This document shows, one piece after another, positions 17,988 to 26,155 of a stretch of 64,000 nucleotides of DNA; position 1 is the stretch's first letter, and every line of letters begins with the position of its first letter. The DNA is taken from NCBI RefSeq assembly GCF_020177265.1, contig NZ_JAIVMC010000005.1, forward strand, positions 1 to 64,000, in the 5' to 3' direction. A program made the position numbers and the translations under genes. A model generated the notes under the pieces. That model searched no databases and was not told the DNA's origin. It worked only from the letters and a program-made list of their open reading frames with translations. This DNA is from Pseudooceanicola marinus. GTDB taxonomy: Bacteria > Pseudomonadota > Alphaproteobacteria > Rhodobacterales > Rhodobacteraceae.

Positions 17988-18309
17988 CCCGGAGAGGGTC
18001 GCGACAGGGGGCGCTGTGTCGGGCGAGGCCTGACCGGGCCCCTGCCGCCTCTCGGTCATTCCGGGGCAGAGTTACTTCGCGCCCTTTGAAAGGCTAGATG
18101 AACCCCCTGAAATTTGAGGCTTTTCCCGCAATCCGGACCTGAGCGTATGTTAGGACTCCGATCACGCCCGGAGCCTCGCAGCAACCCTGCCCGACCGTCA
18201 ACGCCGCATATTCGGTAGCAATGGAGTTCGGCAAACCGGCCGCAATGAGGGTTGGCCATGACGGGCGTGCGGACAGGCCGACGCTCGCGGGCCAGACGCA
18301 GGGTCCCGG
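17988..18309. other. Convergent intergenic region with an AT-richer stretch
   Basis: These 322 bases lie between convergent operons. No plausible gene is seen. The part from about 18070 to 18250 is less GC-rich than its surroundings and reads like a degenerate repeat or mobile-element relic, but I cannot identify it. A short GACCC/GGGTC hairpin at about 17986-18001 lacks a U-run. Confidence 0.4.
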
Positions 18310-18810
18310 CTAGGCATCCTGACGGGCGATGTCGGTGATCAATACATCCGACACGGTCGGACCCAGGACCTTTCGCGCCACGCCGAACAAGGCCGCGCGC
18401 AGCACGTCGAGGTTGTTGGAATTGGTGAAGGCCCCGTCGAAGCCCCCCACGTTCGCATGGTCAAACATGACCTGCAGGAAGGCGTCGCGCAACTTCGGCT
18501 CTCGCGCATAGACGAGTTCCTGGCCACCCAGCTCCACCTCCAGGCTGATCGACATCACGACCAGGGCGCCGATCTTCTCATCCGTGATGACCGGGATGAT
18601 GAACTGGTTGTTCATCTTGACGTATTCCCGGTCGGTCAGCTCCTCCTCCGGCGGCTCGGCCATGGGCTCCGCCATCTCCTCGGCAGGCGCCTCCATGCCC
18701 TCGGCGGCGCCCTCGGCCGGAACCTCAGGCGCGGGGCGCAGCATCAGGCCGGCGCCGGCACCGCCACCGATCCCCAGGACGATCAGCAGGATTGGGAGGA
18801 GTTTCTTCAT
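18310..18810 (-). CDS. FliL-family flagellar basal body-associated protein (second copy)
   Basis: Product of 166 residues with an N-terminal membrane or signal helix (LLPILLIVLGIGGGAGAGLM), then a Pro/Glu-rich linker (residues about 27-58, including EEMAEPMAEPPEEELTD), and a FliL-like domain (NNQFIIPVITDEKIGALVVM, DAFLQVMFDHANVGGF). It differs clearly from the FliL at 8349. Its place at the end of the flgH-flgA operon suggests a role near the L ring or outer parts of the basal body, though none is shown. It starts 9 bases after the flgH stop. Confidence 0.8.
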   Translation of the reverse strand: MKKLLPILLIVLGIGGGAGAGLMLRPAPEVPAEGAAEGMEAPAEEMAEPMAEPPEEELTDREYVKMNNQFIIPVITDEKIGALVVMSISLEVELGGQELVYAREPKLRDAFLQVMFDHANVGGFDGAFTNSNNLDVLRAALFGVARKVLGPTVSDVLITDIARQDA

Positions 18811-18819
18811 CGGTCCGCC

Positions 18820-19563
18820 TCAGAACGGCAGCACGCGATCCAGCACTTGCTGGCCGATCCGCGGTTGCTGCATGTCGGTGATCTGGCCGCGGCCGCCGTA
18901 GCTGACGCGGGCGGAGGCGATCTTGTCATAGGTGATCTCGTTCTGGCGCGAGATATCTTCGGGCCGGACATAGCCCGATACGAGAAGTTCGCGCAGTTCG
19001 AAGTTCACCCGAACCTCCTGGTTGCCGGAGATGGCCAGCACTCCGTTGGGCAGCACGTCGACCACCGTCGCGGCGACCCGCAGGGTCAGTTGCTCATTGC
19101 GGCTGACGGAGCCATCGCCGGAATGCGACGACGTGCTGTCGACCGAGACCGCATTGTCGTAGGAGGCCCCGTCGGGCAGCAACCCGCTCAGCCTTTGGGG
19201 AATGCCCAGAAGCTGCGGCAACCCAAGGTTGTTGGAACCCGACCGCGAACGGTCGGTAGAGTTCGAGATGGCAGCACTTTCGTCGATCTCGATCACGACG
19301 GTCAGGATGTCGCCCTCGCTCATCGCGCGCCGGTCACCCAGCAGGGACCCACGGTCGCGCCGCCAGAGAGAAGCCTCCGGACGTTCAGCGCCGTATGGCG
19401 CATACCCCAGATCGGCCCCCTTCCGGGCTGGGTCCATCATCGCTCGATACTCAGGCGTATGTATATCCGGAGAGAAATTCGGCGGCTTGCCCAGATGCGA
19501 CCGGTCGATGCAGCCCGACAGGGCCAGTGCGGCAAGGGCGAGGGGCAGCAGGGAACGGGTCAT
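18820..19563 (-). CDS. flgH: Flagellar L-ring protein FlgH
   Basis: Outer-membrane lipoprotein that forms the L ring around the rod. The 247-residue product has a lipoprotein signal ending in LSGC (lipidated Cys18). Typical FlgH segments follow: SLWRRDRGSLLGDRRAMSEGD, DILTVVIEIDESAAISN, LPNGVLAISGNQEVRVNFE and VSGYVRPEDIS. The P-ring gene flgI, often nearby, is absent from the window. The start overlaps the flgA stop by 4 bases. Confidence 0.94.
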   Translation of the reverse strand: MTRSLLPLALAALALSGCIDRSHLGKPPNFSPDIHTPEYRAMMDPARKGADLGYAPYGAERPEASLWRRDRGSLLGDRRAMSEGDILTVVIEIDESAAISNSTDRSRSGSNNLGLPQLLGIPQRLSGLLPDGASYDNAVSVDSTSSHSGDGSVSRNEQLTLRVAATVVDVLPNGVLAISGNQEVRVNFELRELLVSGYVRPEDISRQNEITYDKIASARVSYGGRGQITDMQQPRIGQQVLDRVLPF

Positions 19564-19994
19564 TGCACTTTCACACTTCCATCGGGCTGGATCCGGCCGC
19601 TGATCGTCTGCCGGGATGAGAGGTTCATCACGCGGATCGTCTCTCCGGCACCGCCGCGGCCAAGGGCGCGGCCTTCGGCGGTGATCACCAGGCCGTCCCG
19701 GTCATAGGTCAGGCTGACGATGCCATTGCGTTCGACCAGGGCCGGCGGGCCGAGGTTGCCCGGCAGAATGGGACGACCCGCGTAGATGGTGACGCGGGTT
19801 TCCATACCCACCACGCCGTCGGCTGTGGTCAGCGCGCCGGGCACCTGGATGTCGCGCAGGGCGATATCGAGGGGCGTCAGAACCGTCTGTGGCCGAAGGT
19901 TGCGCGCCGCCACCAGCGTTTCGGCCCGGACCGCCGTTCCGGCCAGGCAAAGCGCCAGACAAACCCCGGCCAATTTCCGCGCCGGCCCGGTCAT
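19560..19994 (-). CDS. flgA: Flagellar P-ring assembly chaperone FlgA
   Basis: Periplasmic chaperone for FlgI. The 144-residue product has a signal peptide (LAGVCLALCLAGTAVRA, cleavage near residue 24) and the SAF-type C-terminal domain, with YAGRPILPGNLGPPALV, GLVITAEGRALGRGG and VMNLSSRQTISG. It is shorter than enterobacterial FlgA but normal for alphaproteobacteria. Its start overlaps the flgG stop by one base. Confidence 0.9.
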   Translation of the reverse strand: MTGPARKLAGVCLALCLAGTAVRAETLVAARNLRPQTVLTPLDIALRDIQVPGALTTADGVVGMETRVTIYAGRPILPGNLGPPALVERNGIVSLTYDRDGLVITAEGRALGRGGAGETIRVMNLSSRQTISGRIQPDGSVKVQ

Positions 19995-20779
19995 CAGCGC
20001 ACGGCCGCCGTGGCGCCCAGCATCTGGTCCGCGGCCGAAATCACCTTGGAGTTCAGCTCATAACCGCGCTGCGCCTCGATCAGTTCGGTGATCTCGCGCA
20101 CCGGATCGACGGTACTTTCCTCCAGGTAGCCCTGGCGCAGGGTGCCCAGCCCGTCGAGGCCAGGCGTGGTGATGACCGCCGCCCCCGAGGCCTCCGTTTC
20201 GACGAAGAGGTTCGAGCCGATCGCCTCCAGCCCCTTGGGATTGGTGAAACCGGCCAGTGAGAACTGGCCCAGAAGCTGCGGCTGGGTCGCATCGTTGAAG
20301 AAGGCATAGACCTCCCCATCGGCATTGATCGAGATGGAGCGCGCATCTTCCGGGATCGTGATCTCCGGCGCGACGGGGTAGCCGTCCGAGGTGACGATCA
20401 GCCCCTCCCCCGTCCGCTTCAGCCCGCCATCGCGGGTATAGGCGGCCTGGCCCGAGGGCAGGGTCACCTCGAAGTAGCCACGCCCCTCGATCGCGATATC
20501 CAGGTCCCCGCCCGTGGCGCCCGACGGCCCCTGTGCCAGCAGCATGCTGACCGAGGTGGGGCGCACGCCGAGACCCAGCTGGATCCCGGTGGGCAGGACC
20601 GTCCCGTCGGAGGCATTGACCGTGCCGGCGCGGGCGAACTGTTGGTAGTGCAGGTCCGCGAACTCGGCCCGGCGGGCGTTGTAGCCCGTGGTCGACATGT
20701 TTGCGAGGTTCTGCGAGATGGTTTCCACCCGCATCTGCTGCGCGGCCATGCCGGTGGCGGCGATTTTCAGCGCTCTCAT
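19994..20779 (-). CDS. flgG: Flagellar distal rod protein FlgG
   Basis: Forms the distal rod. The 261-residue product shows the axial-protein N-terminal helix (MRALKIAATGMAAQQMRVET), the ISQNLANMSTTGYNARR motif, the central FlgE/F/G-like domain and the C-terminal helix (ITELIEAQRGYELNSKVIS). Of the two rod paralogues side by side here, this one carries the FlgG hallmarks (AATGM start and the long DGLGTLRQGYLEES insert). Confidence 0.94.
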   Translation of the reverse strand: MRALKIAATGMAAQQMRVETISQNLANMSTTGYNARRAEFADLHYQQFARAGTVNASDGTVLPTGIQLGLGVRPTSVSMLLAQGPSGATGGDLDIAIEGRGYFEVTLPSGQAAYTRDGGLKRTGEGLIVTSDGYPVAPEITIPEDARSISINADGEVYAFFNDATQPQLLGQFSLAGFTNPKGLEAIGSNLFVETEASGAAVITTPGLDGLGTLRQGYLEESTVDPVREITELIEAQRGYELNSKVISAADQMLGATAAVR

Positions 20780-20810
20780 TGCGTCATCCTTTCCATGTCA
20801 TGGCGACAGC

Positions 20811-21521
20811 CTAGCGGGCGAGGGTTTTCAACAGGTTGCGAATTCGGTCATCTTCTCGTTCGAGAAAGCTCTGCCCCAGTTCATAGGCGCGCTGGACGGT
20901 GATCATGCGCGCCACCTCGGACACGGGATTGACGTTCGACGCCTCCAGGAAGCCCTGCAGCACGCGCGGCGCCTCGACCGCGTCAAACCCCTCGTCTGCG
21001 CGGAACATCGTGCCGCTTTCACGCTGCATCCGGTCGGCGGCCACGGGGCTGACCACACCCAGCTGGCCCACGGGCTGACCGTCGGCGGTGATCGTGCCGT
21101 CCCGGCCCAGGCCGATCTCGGCGGCGGGGGGAATGAACAGTGGCGCGCCGCCGGCATCCAGAACCGGGTAGCCATCATGGGTAACCAGGTCGCCCGCGTT
21201 GGAGGTGGCGAAACTGCCCGCCCGGGTCAGCCGTTCGCCCTGCGGCGTCTGCACCAGGAAGAACCCGTCGCCCTCGATCGCAAAATCCAGCCGCCCCCCC
21301 GTCGGCGTCAGCGTGCCTTGGGTGTATTCGACCCACCGGATATTGCCCTGCGCCATGGAGATCGACGGCCCAGCCTCGATCCCCTGCACATACTCGGAAA
21401 AAATCATCTCCTCGCTGCGGAACCCGGTGGTGGCAGCATTGGCGATATTGTTGGCGATGATGTCCATCTCGCGCGACAGCCCCGAGAGGCGGGTCAACGT
21501 GGTGTAGGTGGCGTTTTCCAT
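20811..21521 (-). CDS. flgF: Flagellar proximal rod protein FlgF
   Basis: Proximal rod subunit of 236 residues with the axial N-terminal helix (TYTTLTRLSGLSREMDIIAN), the motif NNIANAATTGFRSEE and the C-terminal helix (VARMITVQRAYELGQSFLE). It lies between fliQ and flgG in one operon; spacing to fliQ is 2 bases and to flgG 31 bases. Confidence 0.92.
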   Translation of the reverse strand: MENATYTTLTRLSGLSREMDIIANNIANAATTGFRSEEMIFSEYVQGIEAGPSISMAQGNIRWVEYTQGTLTPTGGRLDFAIEGDGFFLVQTPQGERLTRAGSFATSNAGDLVTHDGYPVLDAGGAPLFIPPAAEIGLGRDGTITADGQPVGQLGVVSPVAADRMQRESGTMFRADEGFDAVEAPRVLQGFLEASNVNPVSEVARMITVQRAYELGQSFLEREDDRIRNLLKTLAR

Positions 21522-21523
21522 GG

Positions 21524-21790
21524 TCAGCCTCCGGCGATCAGCGGGATCAGGTGGGTCTGGAAGAAGGCGACGAGGGTCTGCGACATGAACCCCATCGACA
21601 GCCAGAAGACGACGACGATGGCCCCCAGTTTCGGCACGAAGGTCAGCGTCATTTCCTGCACCGAGGTCAACGCCTGGAAGAGGCCGATCACCAGGCCGGT
21701 GACCAGGGCCACCGCCAGGATCGGGGTCGAGGTGATCACCGCGACCCAGAGCCCCTGGCGCAGGGCGTCGAAGAAGACCGCCTGGTCCAT
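21524..21790 (-). CDS. fliQ: Flagellar export gate protein FliQ
   Basis: Small export-gate subunit of 88 residues with two membrane helices (residues about 15-38, LWVAVITSTPILAVALVTGL, and about 52-75) and the conserved TSVQEMTLTFVPKLGA. It is placed among rod genes, away from fliP and fliR, as in related genomes. It follows fliE by 18 bases. Confidence 0.93.
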   Translation of the reverse strand: MDQAVFFDALRQGLWVAVITSTPILAVALVTGLVIGLFQALTSVQEMTLTFVPKLGAIVVVFWLSMGFMSQTLVAFFQTHLIPLIAGG

Positions 21791-21808
21791 GCCGACCTCA
21801 GCCCCGCG

Positions 21809-22114
21809 TCACACGGGCATCCGCAGGATTTCCTGGTAGGCCTCGACGACCTTGTCGCGCACGGTCACCGCGGCTTCCACCGCCAGTTCCGTCTGCGCGA
21901 GGGCCTGGACCAGAGAGGTGGCGTCAGCCTTCCCGGCCATCGCGGCGCGGGCCACCTCCTCACCTTCGCGAAAGGTCTCGGCGAAGTCGCTTGTGACTTC
22001 GCCGAGCGTGGCGCCGAGACCCTTTCCGGGCCCCTGCTCCTCCCCCGGCGCGGGCAGCGTCGCGGGGCGTGCGGCCGCATATCTTTGCGCGGCGTTCAGG
22101 GCACGAATGTCCAT
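21809..22114 (-). CDS. fliE: Flagellar hook-basal body protein FliE
   Basis: Junction protein between the MS ring and rod. The 101-residue product has a variable N-terminus and the conserved C-terminal segment DATSLVQALAQTELAVEAA and VRDKVVEAYQEILRMPV, where the ending with R-M-P-V is diagnostic. It follows flgC by 23 bases. Confidence 0.92.
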   Translation of the reverse strand: MDIRALNAAQRYAAARPATLPAPGEEQGPGKGLGATLGEVTSDFAETFREGEEVARAAMAGKADATSLVQALAQTELAVEAAVTVRDKVVEAYQEILRMPV

Positions 22115-22137
22115 TCTGAACCTCCTTTATCGACCTT

Positions 22138-22527
22138 CTATCGACGTAACAGTTCGAGCAGCCCCGCGGACATTTGCCGCGCCTGGTCGAACACCTTCAG
22201 GTTCGCCTCGTAGCTGCGCTGTGCTTCACGCGCGTCGGCGATTTCGACCACCAGATCGACGTTCGATCCATCATAGTGGCCGGTTTCATCGGCCAGGGGA
22301 TGCGCGGGATCGTAGATCCGCATCACCTCCGTCCGATCCAGTTGCACCCGTCCGGTGCGCACCTCGGAAATCCCCTCACCGCGGGCCGCGGCCTCGAAGG
22401 GGACGGTCTTGCGCCGGTAGCCCGGCGTATCTGCGTTGGCGATATTCTCGGAGGTGTGCCGCAGACGTTGTGCCTGTGCACGCAGGCCGCTGGCCGAGAC
22501 CGACATGGAATTCAGCAGCTCGCTCAT
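22138..22527 (-). CDS. flgC: Flagellar proximal rod protein FlgC
   Basis: Rod protein of 129 residues with SMSVSASGLRAQAQRLR, the motif NIANADTPGYRRK, and the C-terminal helix (VVEIADAREAQRSYEANLK). It starts 2 bases after the flgB stop, indicating coupled expression. Confidence 0.94.
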   Translation of the reverse strand: MSELLNSMSVSASGLRAQAQRLRHTSENIANADTPGYRRKTVPFEAAARGEGISEVRTGRVQLDRTEVMRIYDPAHPLADETGHYDGSNVDLVVEIADAREAQRSYEANLKVFDQARQMSAGLLELLRR

Positions 22528-22529
22528 CC

Positions 22530-22919
22530 TTACCTCCGCCCGATGGACATGCGCATCAGGCTGAGCCCGGAGCGATAGATCGCCAGAGCGCGGTCGTGCT
22601 GCGACTTCACTTCGACCGACTTCAGCATTTCGTTTTCAAGGGAGACGTTGTTGCCGTTGGGTTCGGCATAGCCGTCCCGCTGCGGGCGGGTGATGGCCGT
22701 GGCCAACCCCTCTCCGCCATGTAGATGGCGAGCGCGGGAGGCCCGCATCGGCGTGGCCGGGGCGCCACCCTCGACAAGATCGGCAAAGGGCACAACGTCC
22801 CGCGCCTTGTAGCCGGGGGTATCTGCATTGGCCGTATTTCCGGCCACCACGTTCTGCCGCACATCGGCATGGCGCGTCATGGTATCCGCCATGCGGAACA
22901 CTTCCAGAGTTTCGAACAT
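22530..22919 (-). CDS. flgB: Flagellar proximal rod protein FlgB
   Basis: Rod protein of 129 residues with the motif NTANADTPGYKARDVVPF and the C-terminal axial helix (VSLENEMLKSVEVKSQHDRA). It is the first gene of the minus-strand operon flgB-flgC-fliE-fliQ-flgF-flgG-flgA-flgH-fliL2. ATG 22919 is preferred over an upstream ATG at 22946 because GGGAG precedes it by 8 bases and the family begins at this point. It is divergent from fliI. Confidence 0.93.
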   Translation of the reverse strand: MFETLEVFRMADTMTRHADVRQNVVAGNTANADTPGYKARDVVPFADLVEGGAPATPMRASRARHLHGGEGLATAITRPQRDGYAEPNGNNVSLENEMLKSVEVKSQHDRALAIYRSGLSLMRMSIGRR

Positions 22920-22942
22920 CGGGGCTTCTCCCTCGATTGGCT

Positions 22943-22957
22943 TCAATCAAGGCTTAA
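22943..22957 (+). promoter_or_regulatory. CtrA-like box, TCAA-N7-TTAA(C)
   Basis: TCAATCAAGGCTTAAC matches TTAA-N7-TTAAC with one mismatch. It lies in the 85-bp flgB/fliI divergent region, 23 bp from the flgB start and 47 bp from the fliI start. Confidence 0.45.
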
Positions 22958-23004
22958 CCCCGATTCCTTTAGAAATGGTTCGCAGCAGATGAAGGGATCG
23001 CACG

Positions 23005-24414
23005 ATGTCACAGAAGGTGCTGCATGGGGTCCGGGCAGAGATCGGCAACCTCTCCGCCGTCCGCCATGTCGGTCGGATCGAGGCGGTGGAACCGGAGGTT
23101 CTGCGCGTCACCGGCCTCGGCCGCTACGCGCGCCTGGGCGATATCCTGAAGGTGCTGCGCAGCGACGGAGGCGTGCTGCACGGGGAGGTCGTGCGCTTGG
23201 ACCGCGAGGCGCTGACGGTCATGCCCGACGACCGCACCGAGGGGGTTTCGCTGGGCGACCGGGTGGTGCTGCGCGGACCGCTGCGAATCGCACCCGACGA
23301 CAGCTGGATCGGTCGGGTGATCGACCCCCATGGACAACCGCTGGACGGTCGGCCCATCCTCCCCGGGCGTCAGGCGCGCGGCTTGCAGGGGGATCCGCCG
23401 CCACCTGCCGATCGGCGCGGCCTGGGGGACCGGCTGGAGACCGGCACTACGATCCTCAACACCCTCCTGCCCGTGGTTGAAGGGCAGCGAGTCGGCCTGT
23501 TTGCCGGCTCCGGCGTCGGCAAGTCGCGCCTGATGGGCCATCTGGCCAAGCGCATGCAGGCCGACGTGGCGGTGATCGCGCTGATCGGGGAACGCGGGCG
23601 CGAGCTGCGCGAGTTCACAGACAAGGTTCTGGGGCCCGAGGGGATGAAGCGCGCCGTGGTCGTCGCCGCCACCTCCGACCGTTCCGCGCTGGTGCGGCGG
23701 CGCTGCGCCTGGACGGCCATGGCCGTGGCGGAACACTTCCGCGATCAAGGCAAGCATGTGCTGCTTCTGGCCGATTCCATCACCCGTTTTGCCGAGGCCC
23801 ACCGGGAGGTCGCCGTCGCGGGGGGCGAGCTGCCGGCCCTGCGCGGCTATCCCCCCTCGACCGCCTACCAGATCATGCAGCTGTGCGAGCGGGCCGGCCC
23901 CGGCGTGATAGACAGCGGCACGATCACCGCTGTCTTGTCGGTGCTGGTCGCTGGCTCCGACATGGAGGAGCCGGTGGCCGATATTCTTCGGGGTGTCCTG
24001 GACGGCCATATCGTCATGGAACGCCAGATCGCCGAACGTGGCCGCTACCCGGCCATCGACCTGCTGCGCTCGGTCTCCCGGTCTCTGCCCGAGGCGGCAA
24101 CGGCGGAGGAAAACGCCCTGATCGCCGAGGCGCGCCACCTCCTGTCGGCCTATGCCCGGTCCGAGATGATGGTCCAGGCCGGCCTCTATGTGCCTGGAAG
24201 CGATGCGGTTCTTGACCAGGCGATCCGTGCCTGGCCAGACCTCGATGCTTTCCTGGCGGAGGAAGAGGAGAACGGGATCGCCGGGTCCTTCAACCGGTTG
24301 CAACTGATCCTGCGCCGCTCGGCCGCCGGACCCTCGCGTGGGCCGGCGCAGAAAACACGTTCACAGGCACGAACCGATTCGGACAGCCCGAGTCGCGTGC
24401 CGCGGACGGTCTAA
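23005..24414 (+). CDS. fliI: Flagellum-specific ATPase FliI
   Basis: Hexameric cytoplasmic ATPase that drives release of export substrates from chaperones. The 469-residue product is F1-ATPase-beta-like, with Walker A GSGVGKS at residues 168-174, the segment GERGRELREF, Walker B VLLLADSITRFAEA, and the signature GYPPSTAYQIMQLCERAG. It is a single-gene transcription unit divergent from flgB. The C-terminal 30 residues are Ser/Arg-rich and longer than usual. Confidence 0.95.
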   Translation: MSQKVLHGVRAEIGNLSAVRHVGRIEAVEPEVLRVTGLGRYARLGDILKVLRSDGGVLHGEVVRLDREALTVMPDDRTEGVSLGDRVVLRGPLRIAPDDSWIGRVIDPHGQPLDGRPILPGRQARGLQGDPPPPADRRGLGDRLETGTTILNTLLPVVEGQRVGLFAGSGVGKSRLMGHLAKRMQADVAVIALIGERGRELREFTDKVLGPEGMKRAVVVAATSDRSALVRRRCAWTAMAVAEHFRDQGKHVLLLADSITRFAEAHREVAVAGGELPALRGYPPSTAYQIMQLCERAGPGVIDSGTITAVLSVLVAGSDMEEPVADILRGVLDGHIVMERQIAERGRYPAIDLLRSVSRSLPEAATAEENALIAEARHLLSAYARSEMMVQAGLYVPGSDAVLDQAIRAWPDLDAFLAEEEENGIAGSFNRLQLILRRSAAGPSRGPAQKTRSQARTDSDSPSRVPRTV

Positions 24415-24476
24415 GGAAGTCCTGACCAGCCGGGAATGGGTCCTTTCTCATCGAGCGGCTCCTTCAGCTGGGTCGA

Positions 24477-25292
24477 TCAGCCCTGGCGAAGGCTCTTCAT
24501 GAAGGAAAGGCTGCCCGCCAGAAGCGTCTGGGCGATCATGCCAGGTGTCGTTGTCTGCATCTCGGCCACCTGGGCCCGGAGGAGGTAGGTACGCACCAGT
24601 TTGTCGCGATTCTCCTGTTCGGCGAACGCCCGGGGGTCATCGGTCCCGATCAGCTTCTCGGCCCTGTCCCGGAACACCTCTGCCTGCTGGTCCAGGTCGA
24701 TCTGGCCGAAACTGCCCGGCAGCCCGAAGGCGGTTTCGAACACCTTGCGAAGGGGCTGGTTGCCCATGATGCGGAACCACTGGGTGTCGACCGAGGCGGT
24801 GCTGTCCGACAACTCCTCCAGGACGCGGTCCGCATTCAGCGCCAGGCGCATGCTTTCATCCTGTTCGCCCACGGCGATCTCGAACTCCTGGCGGCGGAAC
24901 TTTTCCGCGATTTCGGCCCCGAAGGTCGAGATCTTGGTCTGCGGCGTGCCACGATCAAACAGGAAGGCGTCGGACAGCTCCTTGTAGCGGTCATCGGAGA
25001 GCTTGTTCGCCAGTGATTTCTCGTCCAGCGTCCCTTCCTCCAGCACCTTGCGGATGAAGAAACGATTGTCGATGTCGTCCTGAAGCCCGAAGGCCCCCAG
25101 GGCCACGCGCAACAGCCGGCGATCCTTGACCAGTTCCTCCGCGGTGGAAATCTTGCCGATATTCGCCTCGAAGTACTCCGTATCCCGCGTCATCAGCGGT
25201 GACTTGTCGAAGGTCCGGCGCTGACTTTCGTAGGTCCGTTCCAGGAAGGCGAAGCCGGCATAGCCGGTAAAGGGGACAACGGGGGTGAACAT
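24477..25292 (-). CDS. DUF1217 flagellar protein
   Basis: Product of 271 residues of the DUF1217 family, found next to flbT and flaF in alphaproteobacteria. It shows the family traits: an N-terminal GYAGFAFLERTYESQRRTF, then NIGKISTAEELVKDRRLLRVALGAFGL and helical repeats rich in Asp, Leu and Phe (FFIRKVLEEGTLDEKSLANKL). No signal or membrane helix is seen. Function is not established; an axial or export-related role is usually guessed. ATG 25292 overlaps the flbT stop (TGATG arrangement). Confidence 0.85.
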   Translation of the reverse strand: MFTPVVPFTGYAGFAFLERTYESQRRTFDKSPLMTRDTEYFEANIGKISTAEELVKDRRLLRVALGAFGLQDDIDNRFFIRKVLEEGTLDEKSLANKLSDDRYKELSDAFLFDRGTPQTKISTFGAEIAEKFRRQEFEIAVGEQDESMRLALNADRVLEELSDSTASVDTQWFRIMGNQPLRKVFETAFGLPGSFGQIDLDQQAEVFRDRAEKLIGTDDPRAFAEQENRDKLVRTYLLRAQVAEMQTTTPGMIAQTLLAGSLSFMKSLRQG

Positions 25293-25696
25293 CAGTTCGG
25301 CCTCGCGTTCAGCAACCGTTCCTCCCGGGGCAGAAGGCCGCGGAGGGCCTTCAGGCATTGGTAATACTGCCCCTCCAGAACCGCGTCCGTGGCGTTGCCC
25401 AGCAAGCTGCGGCTGTCAGGATCCGTCAGGATCTGACTCAACTCCTCGATCCGGCGAAGCAGCGGCAGGCGGGTCTCTTCGGCGCTGGCGTCGCCGGTCA
25501 GCACCAGCTGTGCGGCATAGCAGACCCGGCGCACAGGCGTCGTGGCCTCCTCCGGATGGATGGCATCCCGCAGGCGCAGAATGTTCACGTTGGGCGTGAC
25601 GATGTTCAGGCGCGACCGGCGGTCACCGTTTTCGATCACCGCGCCATTGATCAGCACTCGCTCCTTCGGGGAGAGTTTCAGGACCAGCCCGCTCAT
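25292..25696 (-). CDS. flbT: Flagellin synthesis repressor FlbT
   Basis: Post-transcriptional regulator that, in Caulobacter, binds the flagellin mRNA 5' leader and destabilises it until the hook is finished. The 134-residue product has the family start LVLKLSPKERVLINGAVIEN, then RSRLNIVTPNVNILRLRD and a C-terminal QYYQCLKALRGLLPREE. ATG 25696 is chosen over an upstream open frame that overlaps flaF. It overlaps flaF by 4 bases. A hairpin in the fliC leader at 27565 could be its target. Confidence 0.92.
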   Translation of the reverse strand: MSGLVLKLSPKERVLINGAVIENGDRRSRLNIVTPNVNILRLRDAIHPEEATTPVRRVCYAAQLVLTGDASAEETRLPLLRRIEELSQILTDPDSRSLLGNATDAVLEGQYYQCLKALRGLLPREERLLNARPN

Positions 25697-26073
25697 GCGC
25701 CAGGTCCCCCGGCGCGTAACCCGCGCATGATGGCGGTATTGACCTCGATCAGTGGTTTCAGGTCGGCCTTGTCGTTCAGCACCTTGCGGCTGTGGGCAAA
25801 GGTGAATTCGGCCAGGTAGAAGATGCGCGCGCGCAGCTCCTTCGGGAGGGTGTTGCCCTCGCCGGCCACATCGGCGGCCAGGATCGTCCACAGCTGGCGA
25901 TTATCCTGCACGGCGCGGGCTATTTCGGGAAAACCGCTGCGACGGTCGCGACGAGCGGCGGCCACAAGGCGGCGGGTGATGCGCGCGAAGACCTCGTACT
26001 CGACGCCGCGCGGGGTTCGCGTGGGGGTCGAGGCCTGCCCGTAGGCGCGCAAGGCTTGAGAATGTGCGGTCAC
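25693..26073 (-). CDS. flaF: Flagellar biosynthesis regulator FlaF
   Basis: Counterpart of FlbT that promotes flagellin translation in Caulobacter. The 126-residue product has the family N-terminus (AYGQASTPTRTPRGVEYEVF) and the FITRRL-like ARITRRLVAA. The helical C-terminus includes DNRQLWTILAADVAGEGN and RARIFYLAEFTFAHSR. The start is a GTG at 26071-26073 with GGAAGG upstream. It lies downstream of fliC behind a GC-rich hairpin. Confidence 0.92.
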   Translation of the reverse strand: MTAHSQALRAYGQASTPTRTPRGVEYEVFARITRRLVAAARRDRRSGFPEIARAVQDNRQLWTILAADVAGEGNTLPKELRARIFYLAEFTFAHSRKVLNDKADLKPLIEVNTAIMRGLRAGGPGA

Positions 26074-26115
26074 GGCGGAACCTTCCAGTCAGGATACGGA
26101 TGTCACGGAGGGAAC

Positions 26116-26137
26116 CGGGGGCGCCTGGGCGCCCCCG
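26116..26137 (-). terminator. GC-rich hairpin between fliC and flaF
   Basis: A 9-bp perfect stem (26116-26124 with 26129-26137) and 4-base loop follow the flagellin gene on the minus strand. There is no U-run on the minus strand, so it may slow but not fully stop transcription, or protect the abundant fliC mRNA while letting some reading-through into flaF-flbT. Confidence 0.5.
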
Positions 26138-26155
26138 ATCATCTCGGGCCTCCGC

